Shown here piece after piece: positions 22,791-33,866 of a DNA stretch of 64,000 nt. A program made the position numbers and the translations under genes. Position 1 is the first letter of the stretch. Each line of letters begins with the position of its first letter. This DNA comes from Ochlerotatus camptorhynchus (lineage: Eukaryota; Arthropoda; Insecta; Diptera; Culicidae): positions 1,424,001 to 1,488,000 of the forward strand of contig NW_027040507.1 of the NCBI RefSeq assembly GCF_037179485.1, written 5' to 3'. A model generated the notes under the pieces. That model was not told the origin of the DNA. It saw only the letters and a program-made list of their open reading frames with translations, and did not search any database.

Positions 22791-25079
22791 CCCCTACCAA
22801 CCAAGTTATGGAACGAGGTGTTGAAGCAAAGTTTGGGACCGGAGATTTCGTTCGTGGATAAGCAGGACATGTGCCCGATTACGGAACCACCGACGGAAGA
22901 TGAAATGTGGAGAATTGTACATTTTTCTTGCACTGGAAAGTCACCAGGTGCTGACGGAGTTAGAATGGAATTTCTTAAATATGCTGATGAAGAGACGTTT
23001 GGAAATTTGGTGCAAGTTTGGAGAAGAATATGGTTGGAAAACAAAATGCCTAAGGATATGACCACATCAAAACAGGTGCCAATACCTAAAATAAGGAACC
23101 CCAAAACAGTTGATGATTTTCGCAGAATAAGTTTATGTAATGTTGTCTATAAACCATATGCTAAATGGTTAAGGAATAGGCTTAGGAATTTTACTGGTGA
23201 TCCAGATCTGCATCAAGCTGCATTTACGGAAGGACGTTCGACAGATGATCAAATTGATTGACAAAAAGGTTGATGGAAGAATTTTGGAATGCAGGAAAAA
23301 CGTTGTTTGTGGCGTCACTGGACATTAAGAAAGTATTCGACAATGTTAAACTGGATTAGTTGAAGGAAATTCTATTGGAGCTGGTAGTGCCAACGCATAT
23401 TATTGACAGAGTTATACTGTGTGTTAAAGAGGATAGAACTAAGGTTAAATGGCAGAATCAGTTCACAGATGAAATCAAACGAGGAAAGAGTGTAAAGCAA
23501 GGATGCCCTTTGTCAGCATTCCTTTTTAATTTAGTGATTCAAAGTGTATTGAAGAAAGTAGCTATGAAAGTGCCACATATGAGATTGATTGAGATTGGAT
23601 CTCTCATATTACCCATAATACTGGCATTTGCTGACGACCTTCTTATAATAGTCGACGATCAACAAGATCTGGAAAAGATTATAACGGCTTTGGAGGAATG
23701 CTTGGCAGAGGTGGGTTTAGAAATCAACACCAAAAAAAGTCAGATATTAAACATGGTACCGAATGCCACGAGAAGTGCACCGAAGACGATAAAATTGAAT
23801 GGAAAGGATTATGATACATGCGAGTCAATGAAATATCTCGGAGTGAATCTTACAAACACACTAAATCGTCCAGCAACAATTAGACAGAGATGTGTCAACG
23901 CAATGAAGTCAGCCAAATCGATTGTTCAATTTTGTAAAACCTTAAATCCGTCATGGGAAATCGGGAGACTAATTTACAACACAGTCATTTCTCCGGCAAT
24001 TCAATATGGAACAAAAGTATCCACACTCACTAAGAGAAGCAGATTGCAATTAGCGAAATACGAAAAACTCATTGTGAAGGATATTTGGAATAATTGTAGA
24101 AAGGAAAATAGAAAGTTGAATGAAGTAATGAAATTGGGTTGTTAGCTGAATGCTAAATAAAACAGCAAAAGGGTTTATCTTCCATTTAATTGCACTTAAT
24201 TAATTTTGGTATCCATGACAGATACGTATTTCGACTACAATGTGCAGTCTTCATCAGTGTCATTCCCACTAAAGAACTTATCAAAATCTAACCCCCTTAA
24301 GTACTCATCCCCTAGGTAAAAAAGTCAAGATCATAGGTATAAAAATGAAACTACAATGTGTTGAATCGGAACCTACCTAACTAATAAAAACCAAAGATTT
24401 AAGTAAGCTAAAGGAGAAAAATCTATACAAATCTCTAATAAGGAAAATCCCCAAAGGCTTGGTAGCCATCATAATGAAGTAATGAAATTGGGTTGTTAGC
24501 GGAATGCTAAATAAAACAGCAAAAGGGTTTATCTTCCATTTAATTCCACTTAGTTAATTTTGGTATCCATGACAGATACTTATTTCGACTACAATGTGCA
24601 GTACTTAAGGGGGTTAGATTTTGATAAGTTCTTTAGTGGGAATGACACTGATGAAGACTGCACATTGTAGTCGAAATACGTATCTGTCATGGATACCAAA
24701 ATTAGTTAAGTGGAATTAAATGGAAGATAAACCCTTTTGCTGTTTTAGAAAGTTGAATGTTAGGAAAGAGTTAGCAGGAAAAACAATTAATAGAAGAATC
24801 AGGGTGGGCAGAATTTTTTATTATGGTCATATCATCAGGAGAAAGCAATTACACCCTCTTAAACTGGCATATAAATTTAAATTTGAATGGAAAATAGAGG
24901 GCAGACCTAGTTTTACGTGGAAAGATTTACTGCAGCAAGACTTTTCAAGATATGAAGGGATGAATGAAAGAGATTGGAAGTTACTAGCCAGTGATAGGGA
25001 AAAACTGAAGAAAAAAGCAGAGGAAATATATAAAGAAAGTGGAAGTGAAATTTCCGATGGAGAAAGTGATGGGGAGTGA
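22791..25079 (+). pseudogene. Non-LTR reverse transcriptase, three fragments
   Basis: Fragment 1 (22791-23261) has 'KSPGADGVRMEFLKY', the 'IPKIRNPKTVDDFRRISL' block and 'FTEGRSTDDQI'. A frameshift and stops follow around 'LDIKKVFDN' (23325). Fragment 2 (23360-24145) has 'KQGCPLSAFLFN', the catalytic 'FADDLLI' and a thumb. Fragment 3 (24746-25079) has 'RIFYYGHIIRR' and 'GRPSFTWKDLL', the typical C-terminal tail. Fragments 2 and 3 are separated by a MITE. There is no endonuclease in frame upstream. It copies RNA into DNA in intact relatives; this copy is dead. Confidence 0.85.
24123..24745. mobile_element. MITE with internal duplication, inside the LINE RT
   Basis: The outer arms 'aaaacagcaaaagggttt' and 'aaacccttttgctgtttt' are inverted and extend inward through 'ctacaatgtgcag'. 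A left-arm segment plus flanking LINE codons (24118-24266) is repeated directly at 24475-24605. The second copy then continues into the inverted complement of 24266-24296. The 14-bp 'tagaaagttgaatg' occurs at both edges (24109-24122 and 24746-24759). The structure suggests template switching after or during insertion. Confidence 0.75.
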
Positions 25080-25309
25080 AAAGAATTGTTGTAGAAGAAA
25101 GAAAATGTGTAACAACAACAAGGAAAAGGAGTAGGACTAGGTAAAAATGATTAAGAAGCGTTTGAGAATGGGAAGCTCCAGAAAACTGTAAAATAAGTAA
25201 AGCAACAATTCATCGTCATCAAAGGTAATTACACTGGTACAGGTAAATTAACTGAACTCTAAATAACCCTTTTTTTGAATACATTTCATCAATTAAACAT
25301 TATTATATG

Positions 25310-25333
25310 CTGGGTTTGGGGGGGGGGGGGCAG
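25310..25333. repeat. Homopolymer G tract
   Basis: A G run of about 14 following 'gctgggttt', in the 3' region of the inserted LINE. It is a likely slippage site and assembly-sensitive. Confidence 0.8.
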
Positions 25334-25468
25334 CCTAAGGGTTTCAAAGGATTTGTAGACTGGACAAGGGTTCGTGGATTTGCCAGTCCCTTGTCACGTG
25401 TTGATAGACGTACATCTTGTCCTTTGACTATATGTTTTTAGTATTACTTCTACGTGAAGTCAACGATT

Positions 25469-26297
25469 TACATAGTTGAAGATGCTAATATCAAATAACA
25501 GACTGTAGTGGTAATTTTTATACGATAAATGGAGTAGATGAAAGCATACACTTGATAGTTCCGTTAGAGTACGGCAGTGTGAAGATTGTATATAGATATT
25601 AGACAAGCGAGCTAGGACAACTTTTAAGGAAGGTACAAATCGGTTTTTTCATCTCTCTTTACCAAACTCCCCCTTTGGAGAGGGATGGTGAGGGGTGTCC
25701 CCCCCCCCCCCGCCACCACTGGCAAAAAGAGATGAAGACCGACCCGCTCATGTACCAACTGTATGTTTGAAACAGTTCTACCGATTTTTTACCGCACTTC
25801 AGTTGTTATTTGAAGGAAGGCATCCAGTCGTAGGTTTGGAAATTGCAACTTTTGTTTACCCCTACCACGATATGTCGACGATGACAGGAGCACATATCGT
25901 GGTAGGGGTAAACAATAGTTGCAATTTCCAAACCTACGACTGGATGCCTTCCTTCAAATAACAACTGAAGTGCGGTAAAAAATCGGTAGAACTGTTTCAA
26001 ACACACAGTTGGTACATGAGCGGGTTCGGGCTTCATCTCTTTTTGCCAGTGGTGGCGGGGGGGGGGGACACCCCTCACCATCCCTCTCCAAAGGGGGAGT
26101 TTGGTAAAGAGAGATGAAAAAACCGATTTGTACCTTCCTTAAAAGTTGTCCTAGCTCGCTTGTCTAATATCTATATACAATCTTCACACTGCCGTACTCT
26201 AACGGAACTATCAACTCTATGCTTTCATCTACTCCATCTATCGTATAAAAATTACCACTACAGTCTGTTATTTGAAATTAGCATCTTCAACTATGTA
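25469..26297. mobile_element. 829-bp near-perfect palindrome (foldback MITE)
   Basis: The two 406-bp arms, 25469-25874 and 25892-26297, are reverse complements with only a few differences, around a 17-bp centre. The ends read 'tagttgaagatgctaat' and its complement. If TA is the target duplication, the element proper starts 'gttgaag'. C and G homopolymers lie symmetrically at about 25699-25711 and 26057-26067. Half an arm recurs at 16039-16261. Transcription through it would give a long hairpin RNA. There is no coding capacity. Confidence 0.95.
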
Positions 26298-26445
26298 CAT
26301 CTTGTCGTTTGTCTTCCAAAGGTCTTCAATGAAGTTGATTCACCCTGCTGCAACAAACCATCAGGCAGAACTTTACAACCAGTGAAGTATCTGCAGTCAT
26401 AGGTAATCCTTGCACTGATGGTGGGTTCTATTCACATCACATCAC

Positions 26446-27100
26446 AGTAGAAACGATGGATTTGATCGCTGGAGGGGTTTTGTTGAATGTGGTGTGGAAA
26501 TAAGGGAATTTGCTGTGAGAGAAGTTTTAGGCAAGGAAGATCGGCGGGGGGAGGAATATTTTGGGCGAGAAGGGACTGATAATAGGGTAGGGAAACGATC
26601 TCCTGCAGGTGACGATTGACTAGAAGTGCTTTGCAGTTGATCGCCGGCAGTTGCAGTTTCAATCCACCCTGCTCTCTGCTGCGCGCCAACTGCTGCATTG
26701 GGACTCGTGCGGGTAGCCCACGAAAAAGGAAAGTCCCCATCGTTGATGTCAGCTTCGCCGTGTGAGCACATTGCGGTGGAATAACAGACAAGAGGTACCA
26801 CACCTTCGCTGTAATGAAGATGTTCAGCAGTAGCACTTTCTGCTGCAGGGAAAGGGAGCGCATGTTATGCAACCAAATGAGTTGCGAGATCCTCGATACT
26901 AAAGCGTCCCAGTTTAGTTTAACCATCAGTCGCACTGAGTTGGTGAAAATAACGCCCAGTACCTTGACATTCTCCTTTGTCTGCAGCCCTGGTATCGTCA
27001 GTGGTTCTCCATTGATGACCTCTATAAATTTCACATACAATTTTAACACTTTTATTTGGTGACCGGAAATTTTTGAATATGTATCGAACTTGTAAAACAT
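26446..27100 (-). pseudogene. L1-like LINE ORF2, thumb and connector
   Basis: The minus-strand frame (222 codons from 27100) contains 'VKVLGVIFTNS', a thumb-like 'LLLNIFITAKVWYLLSVIPP' and 'SREQGGLKLQLPAINCKALL', a pattern like the post-RT region of L1-type elements. It ends at the insertion point; the frame resumes at 22018 on the other side of the inserted LINE. No RT palm is present to the right, so the element is 5'-truncated near 27100. Confidence 0.7.
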
Positions 27101-29011
27101 CCTATCTAAATTAGTTGATTAGTTTTAGATATTTAAAAAAAATCGATGAAGTTAGTCACTGTAAACTGTTTCACTTGCGCCTTAAATATTTATGTTTTGA
27201 CTACAAATGAACAGCATTTCCGAGATAAGTAGGTTCATTGTTCTTCAATTAATAGCAGTTTTAATAAGGGGTACTCATAAAAGAGGCGTTTCAATAACAT
27301 AGTTCAAGCATCAGTCAAACCAAGTCAATCAAGCCTATTAACTATGCCGATAAATTTTGCATATATGATCAACCAGCAGTCAAAATAAAATTTAAGTTAC
27401 AGAGCTCTTCGAGCTTTTCTGATGATACAAGTAAAATCTCTATGTGATTTACTTATGCCCGCTACTGTACGTCCAATATGATGGCACAGTATGACAGTAT
27501 GACAGCATGACCCTAGTATTGATTTTTTGTTCCCGCTTCAATTCCGATGCGTTACATCAGATGAAAAGTTTTTTGTTTTGTGTCACGTCCACGGCACGCA
27601 ATTCCAACGGGACGATGTACCCAGGCATGCAATATGAGTCGCACTGCAGCATAGCTTGGATTGTTTTTTCTCGGGTTCATCTGCCTGATTGACTGATACA
27701 CGTAACCATCACAGCTAAGGCACTAGTCAGTTGTTCAGGCATCCTAAGAATCGACACCACCAGGCCCGCTCACTGATGCTTGGTGTCCATGCCATAGCCA
27801 CAGGTTTTAAGTCGAAAAATTCTAGTCATGTCCAACGAAGTCAATTGTGCGGGAACGCGTTGTCACATAAAAAAGGAATGGTTGGAGAAGTTTTTGCGAC
27901 GGATTGTACGGCATTCATGCTTGGAACGCTTTACGATGATGTGAATCGTGTGTCATTTTATACGATATCAAGCGGATGAGCATTCATGGGAACCTAGACT
28001 GTGTGAGCAATTTGAATAAACGATATCTGTTTGAGACAAAGGTTTTCTATGCTGACTGTTCGATATAGCTTCTCATCATCGAGGCAAATCTGTGGGGAAA
28101 AAAGAGTTTAGGGGATGTTTCAAAAGCTCCAAAATTCAACCAAAATTTAACTTAAATCATATTAAATTTATTTTTTAAATCCACGGAGCCTCGATTCTTT
28201 TAAAATGAGATGGTACTCGATATCCTTTCAAAATGTCAGCTCAGCTTTCAAAGTTATGAATTTAGTCTTATCGCATCGATTCATCAAGGTCTATTCTACA
28301 AAATTCATTCAGCTGAAATGAGCTGAGTTTTTAGTAGAAATCCAGCTTGGCAGATCACTCGAATAAAAAATCTAAGAAAATACGTATTTTCTTAGATTTA
28401 AAACCATTTTATCAAAATCAATACGAGTTACGAAAAATCTGAGTACATTTTTGAATTCAACGAAGCAAAATATATTAAATTCACGGAAAATGGTCAAATT
28501 TTATATGGTCAGCAGTGAATTGTGAAAATATTCGCGATCATTCCCAAGGACTCAATTGACAACTCTATGGAACATGGAATTGCTGGAATGGAATGGAATT
28601 TGAATTTTTATATTCCTATGGGGAAGTTCACCGCTCCGAAAAAAATAATTACGTTTAGGTTTTTTTAATTTTTTTAAATATCTAAAAAATTGATTTTTTT
28701 CTTATTTTCTAAAGAAAATTCATGTTCAAAAAAAAAATTGTAAGTCATCATAGCATAAAGTAGTGGTTATTCTGAGAGTGTATTTTTTTCATGATGAGAT
28801 AGAAAAAATGTGTTTACATGTTATTTTTGTCAAGAATCTAAGCGAGAAAGAAACTGATTTTCTTGGATTTGTGATATTTTTTCCCAAATATTTTTTTATT
28901 TTCGGGGCGGTAAGCTTCCGTTTAAGAACACTCTTATTATGTTTTCGACTCAAAAGCAAAGGGTGGGAGTGTTGAAATTTTGTTTTACCTGATAATTACT
29001 TACGATCATTT
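27101..29011. other. No gene recognised
   Basis: AT-rich unique-looking sequence with short open frames lacking domains. The only structure I see is the perfect palindrome at 28368-28399. Confidence 0.4.
28368..28399. repeat. Perfect 32-bp palindrome
   Basis: The half-site 'aaatctaagaaaatac' is followed directly by its complement with no spacer. No larger inverted repeat extends from it. Confidence 0.85.
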
Positions 29012-29233
29012 CAGTGCCAACATTTCAAAGGGGTGTAATTGTACTTGTAAACAATGGCCTTTGCTGTCAATTTCTCGTGAATTAAAACTTACTCATGTCA
29101 TTAAACAAGCAGGTAGATGAATGTTTCCTTTACCAGCTAGCATTTTTGGAGGGATGGACTTTTATTTGCGAGAAATCGATAGCTAAAGCCATTGTTTACA
29201 AAAGCAATTACGCCCTTTGAAATGTTGGCACTG
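29012..29233. mobile_element. 222-bp MITE, cagtgccaac ends
   Basis: It starts 'cagtgccaacatttcaaag' and ends 'ctttgaaatgttggcactg'. Arms of about 65 bp are matched with mismatches ('aaacaatggcc' against 'gccattgttt'). The flanking target duplication is short and ambiguous. Non-coding. Confidence 0.8.
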
Positions 29234-29393
29234 ATTTATAAATCGGTGATCCAAAAGGGAATGATCAATCAGCATTCTGCATCAAATCGTTGTGCAGTAG
29301 AGCCAGTTGTTTGATTCGCTCGCTCAGTGCCAGTGATATTAGTAGTGCTACGCGTTTGTTCACGTTTTCGGTCGTTTCGGTGCATCGCGTGTG

Positions 29394-30556
29394 ATGTCGA
29401 AGCGGAAGAAGAAGACAGGCTCGAACCAGGGTTCGAACCCTGCAACCCAGTCTAACGCTGCCCAAGGCGGCAAAAAGACGAAGAGAGACACATTCGACCG
29501 TGGAAGTGTCCATACCCCAATGAATAGTGGTCCCCAGGATAACGCCACAGCAATCAACGGTAGTGACGTCGGTGATTTCGGCGGGTCCGTGAAACTCCAA
29601 ACAAAAGTGAAACTCCCACCTCTGGTGGTGAAGACAGTACCACTCGACAAGCTGGCTCGAGAGATGGCATCCCTTGGCGTCACTGCCGAGTACAAGCTGT
29701 GCGGGATTGGCACAAAAATCATCCTCCACACCAAAGCGGACTACAACAAAGCTTTGGCTTGGCTGAAGAATTCCAAAGTGGAATTTTTCACACACGATAT
29801 CCCGGGCGTCAAGCCATTTAAGGTAGTCATCCGAGGCCTTCCGAATTTTGAAACGAAGGTGATCGAAGCTGAAATTAAAGATCGGTACAAGCTGGCCCCC
29901 ATTGGATCAAGAGAAGTAACGAAAGCCAGAGGAAGTTCTAGGATTGCCTTTTCCTGGTACACTTCAAGAAGGGGACGGTGACACTTAACGCGTTGCAAGC
30001 AATCCGCTCCCTGTTCAACGTCATCACCGTGGGAGTCCTACCGGGGTGGACGCCGCGATGTAACGCAGTATCAGCGCTGCTTCAACTTCGGGCACGGCAC
30101 CCGAAACTGTAACATCAACCCGCGCTGCAGCTTCTGCACCAAGGACCATGCCTCCTCTGACTGCCCAGAGGACAGTCTTGAGGTTATCAAGTGTGTCAAC
30201 TGTGGCGGTGCTCATCAGGGCTCTGACAGACAGTGCCCCAAATGCGAGGAGTTCAAGCGTATCCGAAAGGATGCATCGACCTCCAAGAAAAGTCCCCGAC
30301 TTTCGGGCCGTGCGATTTTCCGCCTCTTCGAACCAACCAGCAACCGCGAGTGCAACCCGATACCCCCCCCCCCCCCCAACCAACACCCGGTGAACAAATT
30401 TCACTCCCCCTGGATCCTGGGAGAACACCGCCAACGCTAGAAGGTATGTACTGGGTGGACAAGTGTGTCCATGTTACAAGCGCTCTCCACAAGTGCACCA
30501 ACAAGAACGAACGTTTCGAAACTATCGTGAAACTGGCTATGTATTATGGCGTCTAA
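29394..30556 (+). pseudogene. Jockey ORF1, gag-like zinc-knuckle protein
   Basis: ATG at 29394 ('MSKRKKKTG'). A basic N-terminus is followed by 'FKVVIRGLPNFETK', the pattern of the PRE_C2HC domain that precedes zinc knuckles in such proteins. Three CCHC knuckles follow at about 30072-30230: the first has Tyr in place of its first Cys ('YQRCFNFGHGTRNC'), the second is 'CSFCTKDHASSDC' and the third 'CVNCGGAHQGSDRQC'. Frame changes occur near 29945-29982 and in a C homopolymer at about 30364-30379. The final frame stops at 30554-30556, overlapping the ORF2 start. In active relatives it binds element RNA. Confidence 0.8.
30364..30379. repeat. Homopolymer C tract in Jockey ORF1
   Basis: A C run close to the end of the zinc-knuckle frame. 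Frame usage changes across it, so its length matters for the ORF1 C-terminus. Confidence 0.7.
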
Positions 30557-33039
30557 ACCGCTATGCATAGTCACATGGAACGCTTGCTCCATAAGAGCAA
30601 AAACCATCGAGCTTGCGGACTTCCTCCGCAAGCATACCATCGACGTGGGCCTCCTCACCGAGACCCACCTCAAGTCCGACGACAGTGGCTGGTTGCCGAA
30701 CCACAACATCATTCGGCTTGATTGTACCAGCTCCCCCTGTTGCGATCATCGTCAGAAAAGGAATAAAATACTGCAATCTGTCTCATATCCACACCTCTAT
30801 CATCGATGCCCTTGGTGTGGAGGTGGAGTCGGCGACTGGATACGTCCAGTTCTTCGCCGTCTACTGCCCTCGATAGTATGCCGCAGCAGCGGACTAGCGG
30901 CTAAATTCAAGAAAGACCTGTCCACCCGCTTCGTTGTTGGAGGAGATCTGAATGTTCGCCATGACGCCTGGCGGTACCAGCAAAACCAGAACGGTCGTCT
31001 GCTGTTCGACCATTCGCAGCATGGGTTGTAGTCTGTTTGGTTCTCGGACGAGCCAACATTCATCTCACCGGCGGGCAACCCATCGACACTAGACCTGTTT
31101 CTTACAAATACCGGCTTGTCCAAGCCGGTTGCCTTGAACGACCTCAGTTCCGACCAGCAACCGGTGATGGCTGAATTGGGCTACAACGAGGCCCCTCCTC
31201 CAAGCCTGCGCAAGGACTACCATCGCGTAAACTGGGCCCAGTTTGGACGCGTGGTAGACAGGCACATCATCGACAACCCGCCGCTTGACTCCGTGGAGGA
31301 CATCCACCGAGCGTTAGAGGGACTCCACCAAGCCATAACCGTGGCTGACGAGGCGTGCGTCCGACGAGTTCTTGTGAGGGGTACGTTTATTGCCATTGAT
31401 TCCCACACCCAACTCTTGATTCGACTGAGAAATGTTCGTAGACGCCAGTTTCAGAGGACTGGAGATCTAGTAAGGAAACGTGAAATGGCCGATTTGAACA
31501 AGGAGATTGCTTCCAGAATGGTCTCACTCCAGAACAAAAGCTTCGGGCGGCTCATCCAGAATCTGGACGATCGCTCCAGATCATTTTGGAAGGTTGCCGA
31601 GGTCCTAAAGACGCACCCCATACCCATTCCTCCACTCAAATATGAAAATGATGACGATCGGCTCATAATCACCCCTCAGGAGAAAGCAAATGCGATTGGT
31701 GAGCATATTGCCAAATTGCACTTACTTGGCTTCAACATCGAAGTTCAGGCTGAGCAATGCGTACTCAACTTTGATTCCTCCCCTTGTGCCATCCCTCCGA
31801 AGGAAAGAATCACAGTGGAACAGATTTTCTCAGCGCTGAAATGCACCAAAAACATGAAGGCCCCCGGGTTTGACGGAATATTCAACCTAGTATTAAAAAA
31901 TCTCAGCATGAAGGTTCACCTCTGCTGGCTGCTGTCTTCCACAGATGAACTTTCCAAGTATCTGGAAGACAGCGAAAATCATTCCTATCCGCAAACCCGT
32001 GAAGGACCCAACGCTAGCTTCAAGCTACAGACCAATCAGCCTCCTTTCAGCGCTGAGCAAATTGTTCTCAATCGTTTGCTCAAGTTTGTCGAGGAACACA
32101 ACATTCTCCTACCGGAACAGTTCGGGTTCAGGAAGGGGCACTCCAGAAATCATCAGCTAGTACGGGTGATGAATAACATCCGAAGTAACAAAGCTGTATC
32201 CAAGTCTACAGCCATGGTACTGTTAGACGTTGAGAAAGCGTTTGACAATTTCTGGCACAATGGGCTTGTATACAAGCTTTGTAACTTCAACTTTCCTTTG
32301 CATCTTGTTAAAATCATCCGTAACTACCTTCAGCAAAGGTCGTTCAGGGTATCGTTGAATGATTGTCTTTCAGGCACGTTTACCATCCCAGCAGGAGTCC
32401 CGCAAGGCAGTCTGCTGGGCCCCTTGCTTTACTGCATTTACACTTCCGACATTCCTCCCCTCGGTGACGGTTGCATGTTTTTCCTGTTCGCAGATGATAC
32501 CGCAATAGCCGTCAAAGGAAGGATGCCTAGCGAAATAACGAACAAACTTCAACGATGCCTTAACGCCTTTGCTGATTATGCCACCACGTGCAAAATCAAA
32601 ATCAATGCCTCCAAAACTCAAACAATCATGTTTTTCCATCGGGATGTTGTTCAATGAAAAGCTCCTCTTCCGTTTGCATGTAGAGAAAACTGTAGTCAAG
32701 TGTTCTGCCTTGGTTAGGTGGCTGTATCCGCTGATTTGTCGCAGATCCCGCCTCTCAAGGGTGAACAAACTGGCTGTCTACAAACAAATCATAGCACCTG
32801 CGATCCTCTACGCAGCTCCGGTGTGGGAATCATGTGCACAGACTCACAGGAACAAAATTCGGGTCGCACAAAATAGAGTGCTGAGGATGGTTCTTGATCG
32901 TCCTTTCGACACTAGAATAACAAATTTACACGAAGAGGCAAATGTTCCAAAATTAAATTTAAAAATTGATGACATTAAGACTTGGTTTATGCAGAAATGC
33001 AATACATCAGAACATGATTTGATAAGCAATTTAAATTAG
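30546..33039 (+). pseudogene. Jockey ORF2, endonuclease and reverse transcriptase
   Basis: ATG at 30546. The AP-like endonuclease shows 'VTWNACSIRAK', 'LLTETHLKSD' and 'VGGDLNVRHDAW', with frame breaks near 30735 and 30880 and a stop near 31029. RT motifs follow: 'KAPGFDGI', 'EQFGFRKGHS', 'LLDVEKAFDNFWHNGL', 'AGVPQGSLLGP' and 'FLFADDTAIAV' with its catalytic Asp pair. The thumb and tail continue in another frame at 32569-33039 ('NKLAVYKQIIAPAILYAAP'). There is no RNase H. A segment around 31960-32030 is also out of frame. Inactive copy. Confidence 0.88.
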
Positions 33040-33077
33040 GTGTATATAGTAGATACAGATTAATTGTGGTTTTAAAT

Positions 33078-33759
33078 AAACATCTGCTACATTTCCCCTT
33101 CCTTTTGCCGTATAAAACTCCTGTCCCGGAAGCTGCTTGTAGTCGGCTTTGACGTAGGTTTCGTCGTCCATTACCACGCAGTCAAACTTCGTCAGCATCG
33201 TCGTGTACAGCCTCCGGGATCGCGCTTTGGGCGTCGTATTTTGTTTATCATCGCGATTTGGAGTCACTACCTTCTTGTAAGTCGATAGTCCGGCTCGTTT
33301 TTTGGCTCGATGCACGGTTGTAGACGATACACCCAGCTTATTTGCGGCATCTCGGAGAGAGAGGTTAGGGTTTCGCTTGAAACTACCGGCAACTCTCTTT
33401 GTCGTCTCAGCGGCTTCCGGTTTTCGATTTCCCCCCGATCCAGACTTCCTGGCTGTCGACAAACGTTCCCCAAACACTTTAATTACATTTGTAACGGTTG
33501 ATTTGGCAACTTTTAGCGATTTTGCCAACTTTGCGTGCGAGTAGCTCGGATTTTCGCGATGCGCGAGCAAAATTTTGATACGCTGCTCTTCTTGCTTGGA
33601 CGGCATTTTGACAACTGAAGAGTGAATTCCAAAATCAAAATAGGAGCAACATTCTACACGCACACACCTTCAAAATGAGGGGTGTTCAGGTTTTTTAAAT
33701 GCAAAATTGAAAGAAATACGTCAAGTTGATATTGACCAAATTTTGACCGTATCACCCTT
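33078..33759 (-). mobile_element. Truncated DD37E mariner-like element (5' half)
   Basis: Corresponds base for base to 63278-63959 (offset exactly 30200), with only a few differences seen by eye. The right terminal repeat 'aagggtgatacggtcaaaat' (minus-strand reading) and a flanking TA at 33760-33761 are present. The transposase starts at 33606 and keeps the DNA-binding part and the first Asp (MDDET), but is cut at about residue 175, losing the second Asp and Glu. The cut joins the 3' end of the Jockey element. Confidence 0.92.
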
Positions 33760-33866
33760 TAGTAGTTATAAGTAGTGTACTTTTTCAAATTCAAAACCAA
33801 CCAATGCCACCAAGGTCTTTTGCCTTTTCTTCCATAATAACATATAATAAGTGGGGGTTAGATTGT

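Larger units (their letters stand above)
22036..26445 (+). mobile_element. LINE inserted into the L1-like element, 18-bp duplication
   Basis: Bracketed by 'agtagaaacgatggattt' at 22018-22035 and 26446-26463. The plus strand encodes a decayed RT (22791-25079) and ends in a 'tcacatcacatcac' tail rather than poly(A), immediately before the second copy of the duplication. Two MITEs have landed inside it: 24123-24745 in the coding region and 25469-26297 in the 3' region. Clade is uncertain; the tail type recalls RTE-like elements. Confidence 0.8.
29271..33077 (+). mobile_element. Nearly full-length decayed Jockey-clade LINE
   Basis: 5' leader from about 29271, then ORF1 (29394-30556), ORF2 (30546-33039) and a very short 3' end at 'tttaaataaa'. 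At 33078 the sequence changes abruptly into half of a DD37E transposon. Frameshifts in both ORFs show it is inactive. The order gag-like ORF1, then endonuclease, then RT without RNase H fits the Jockey clade. Confidence 0.85.
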
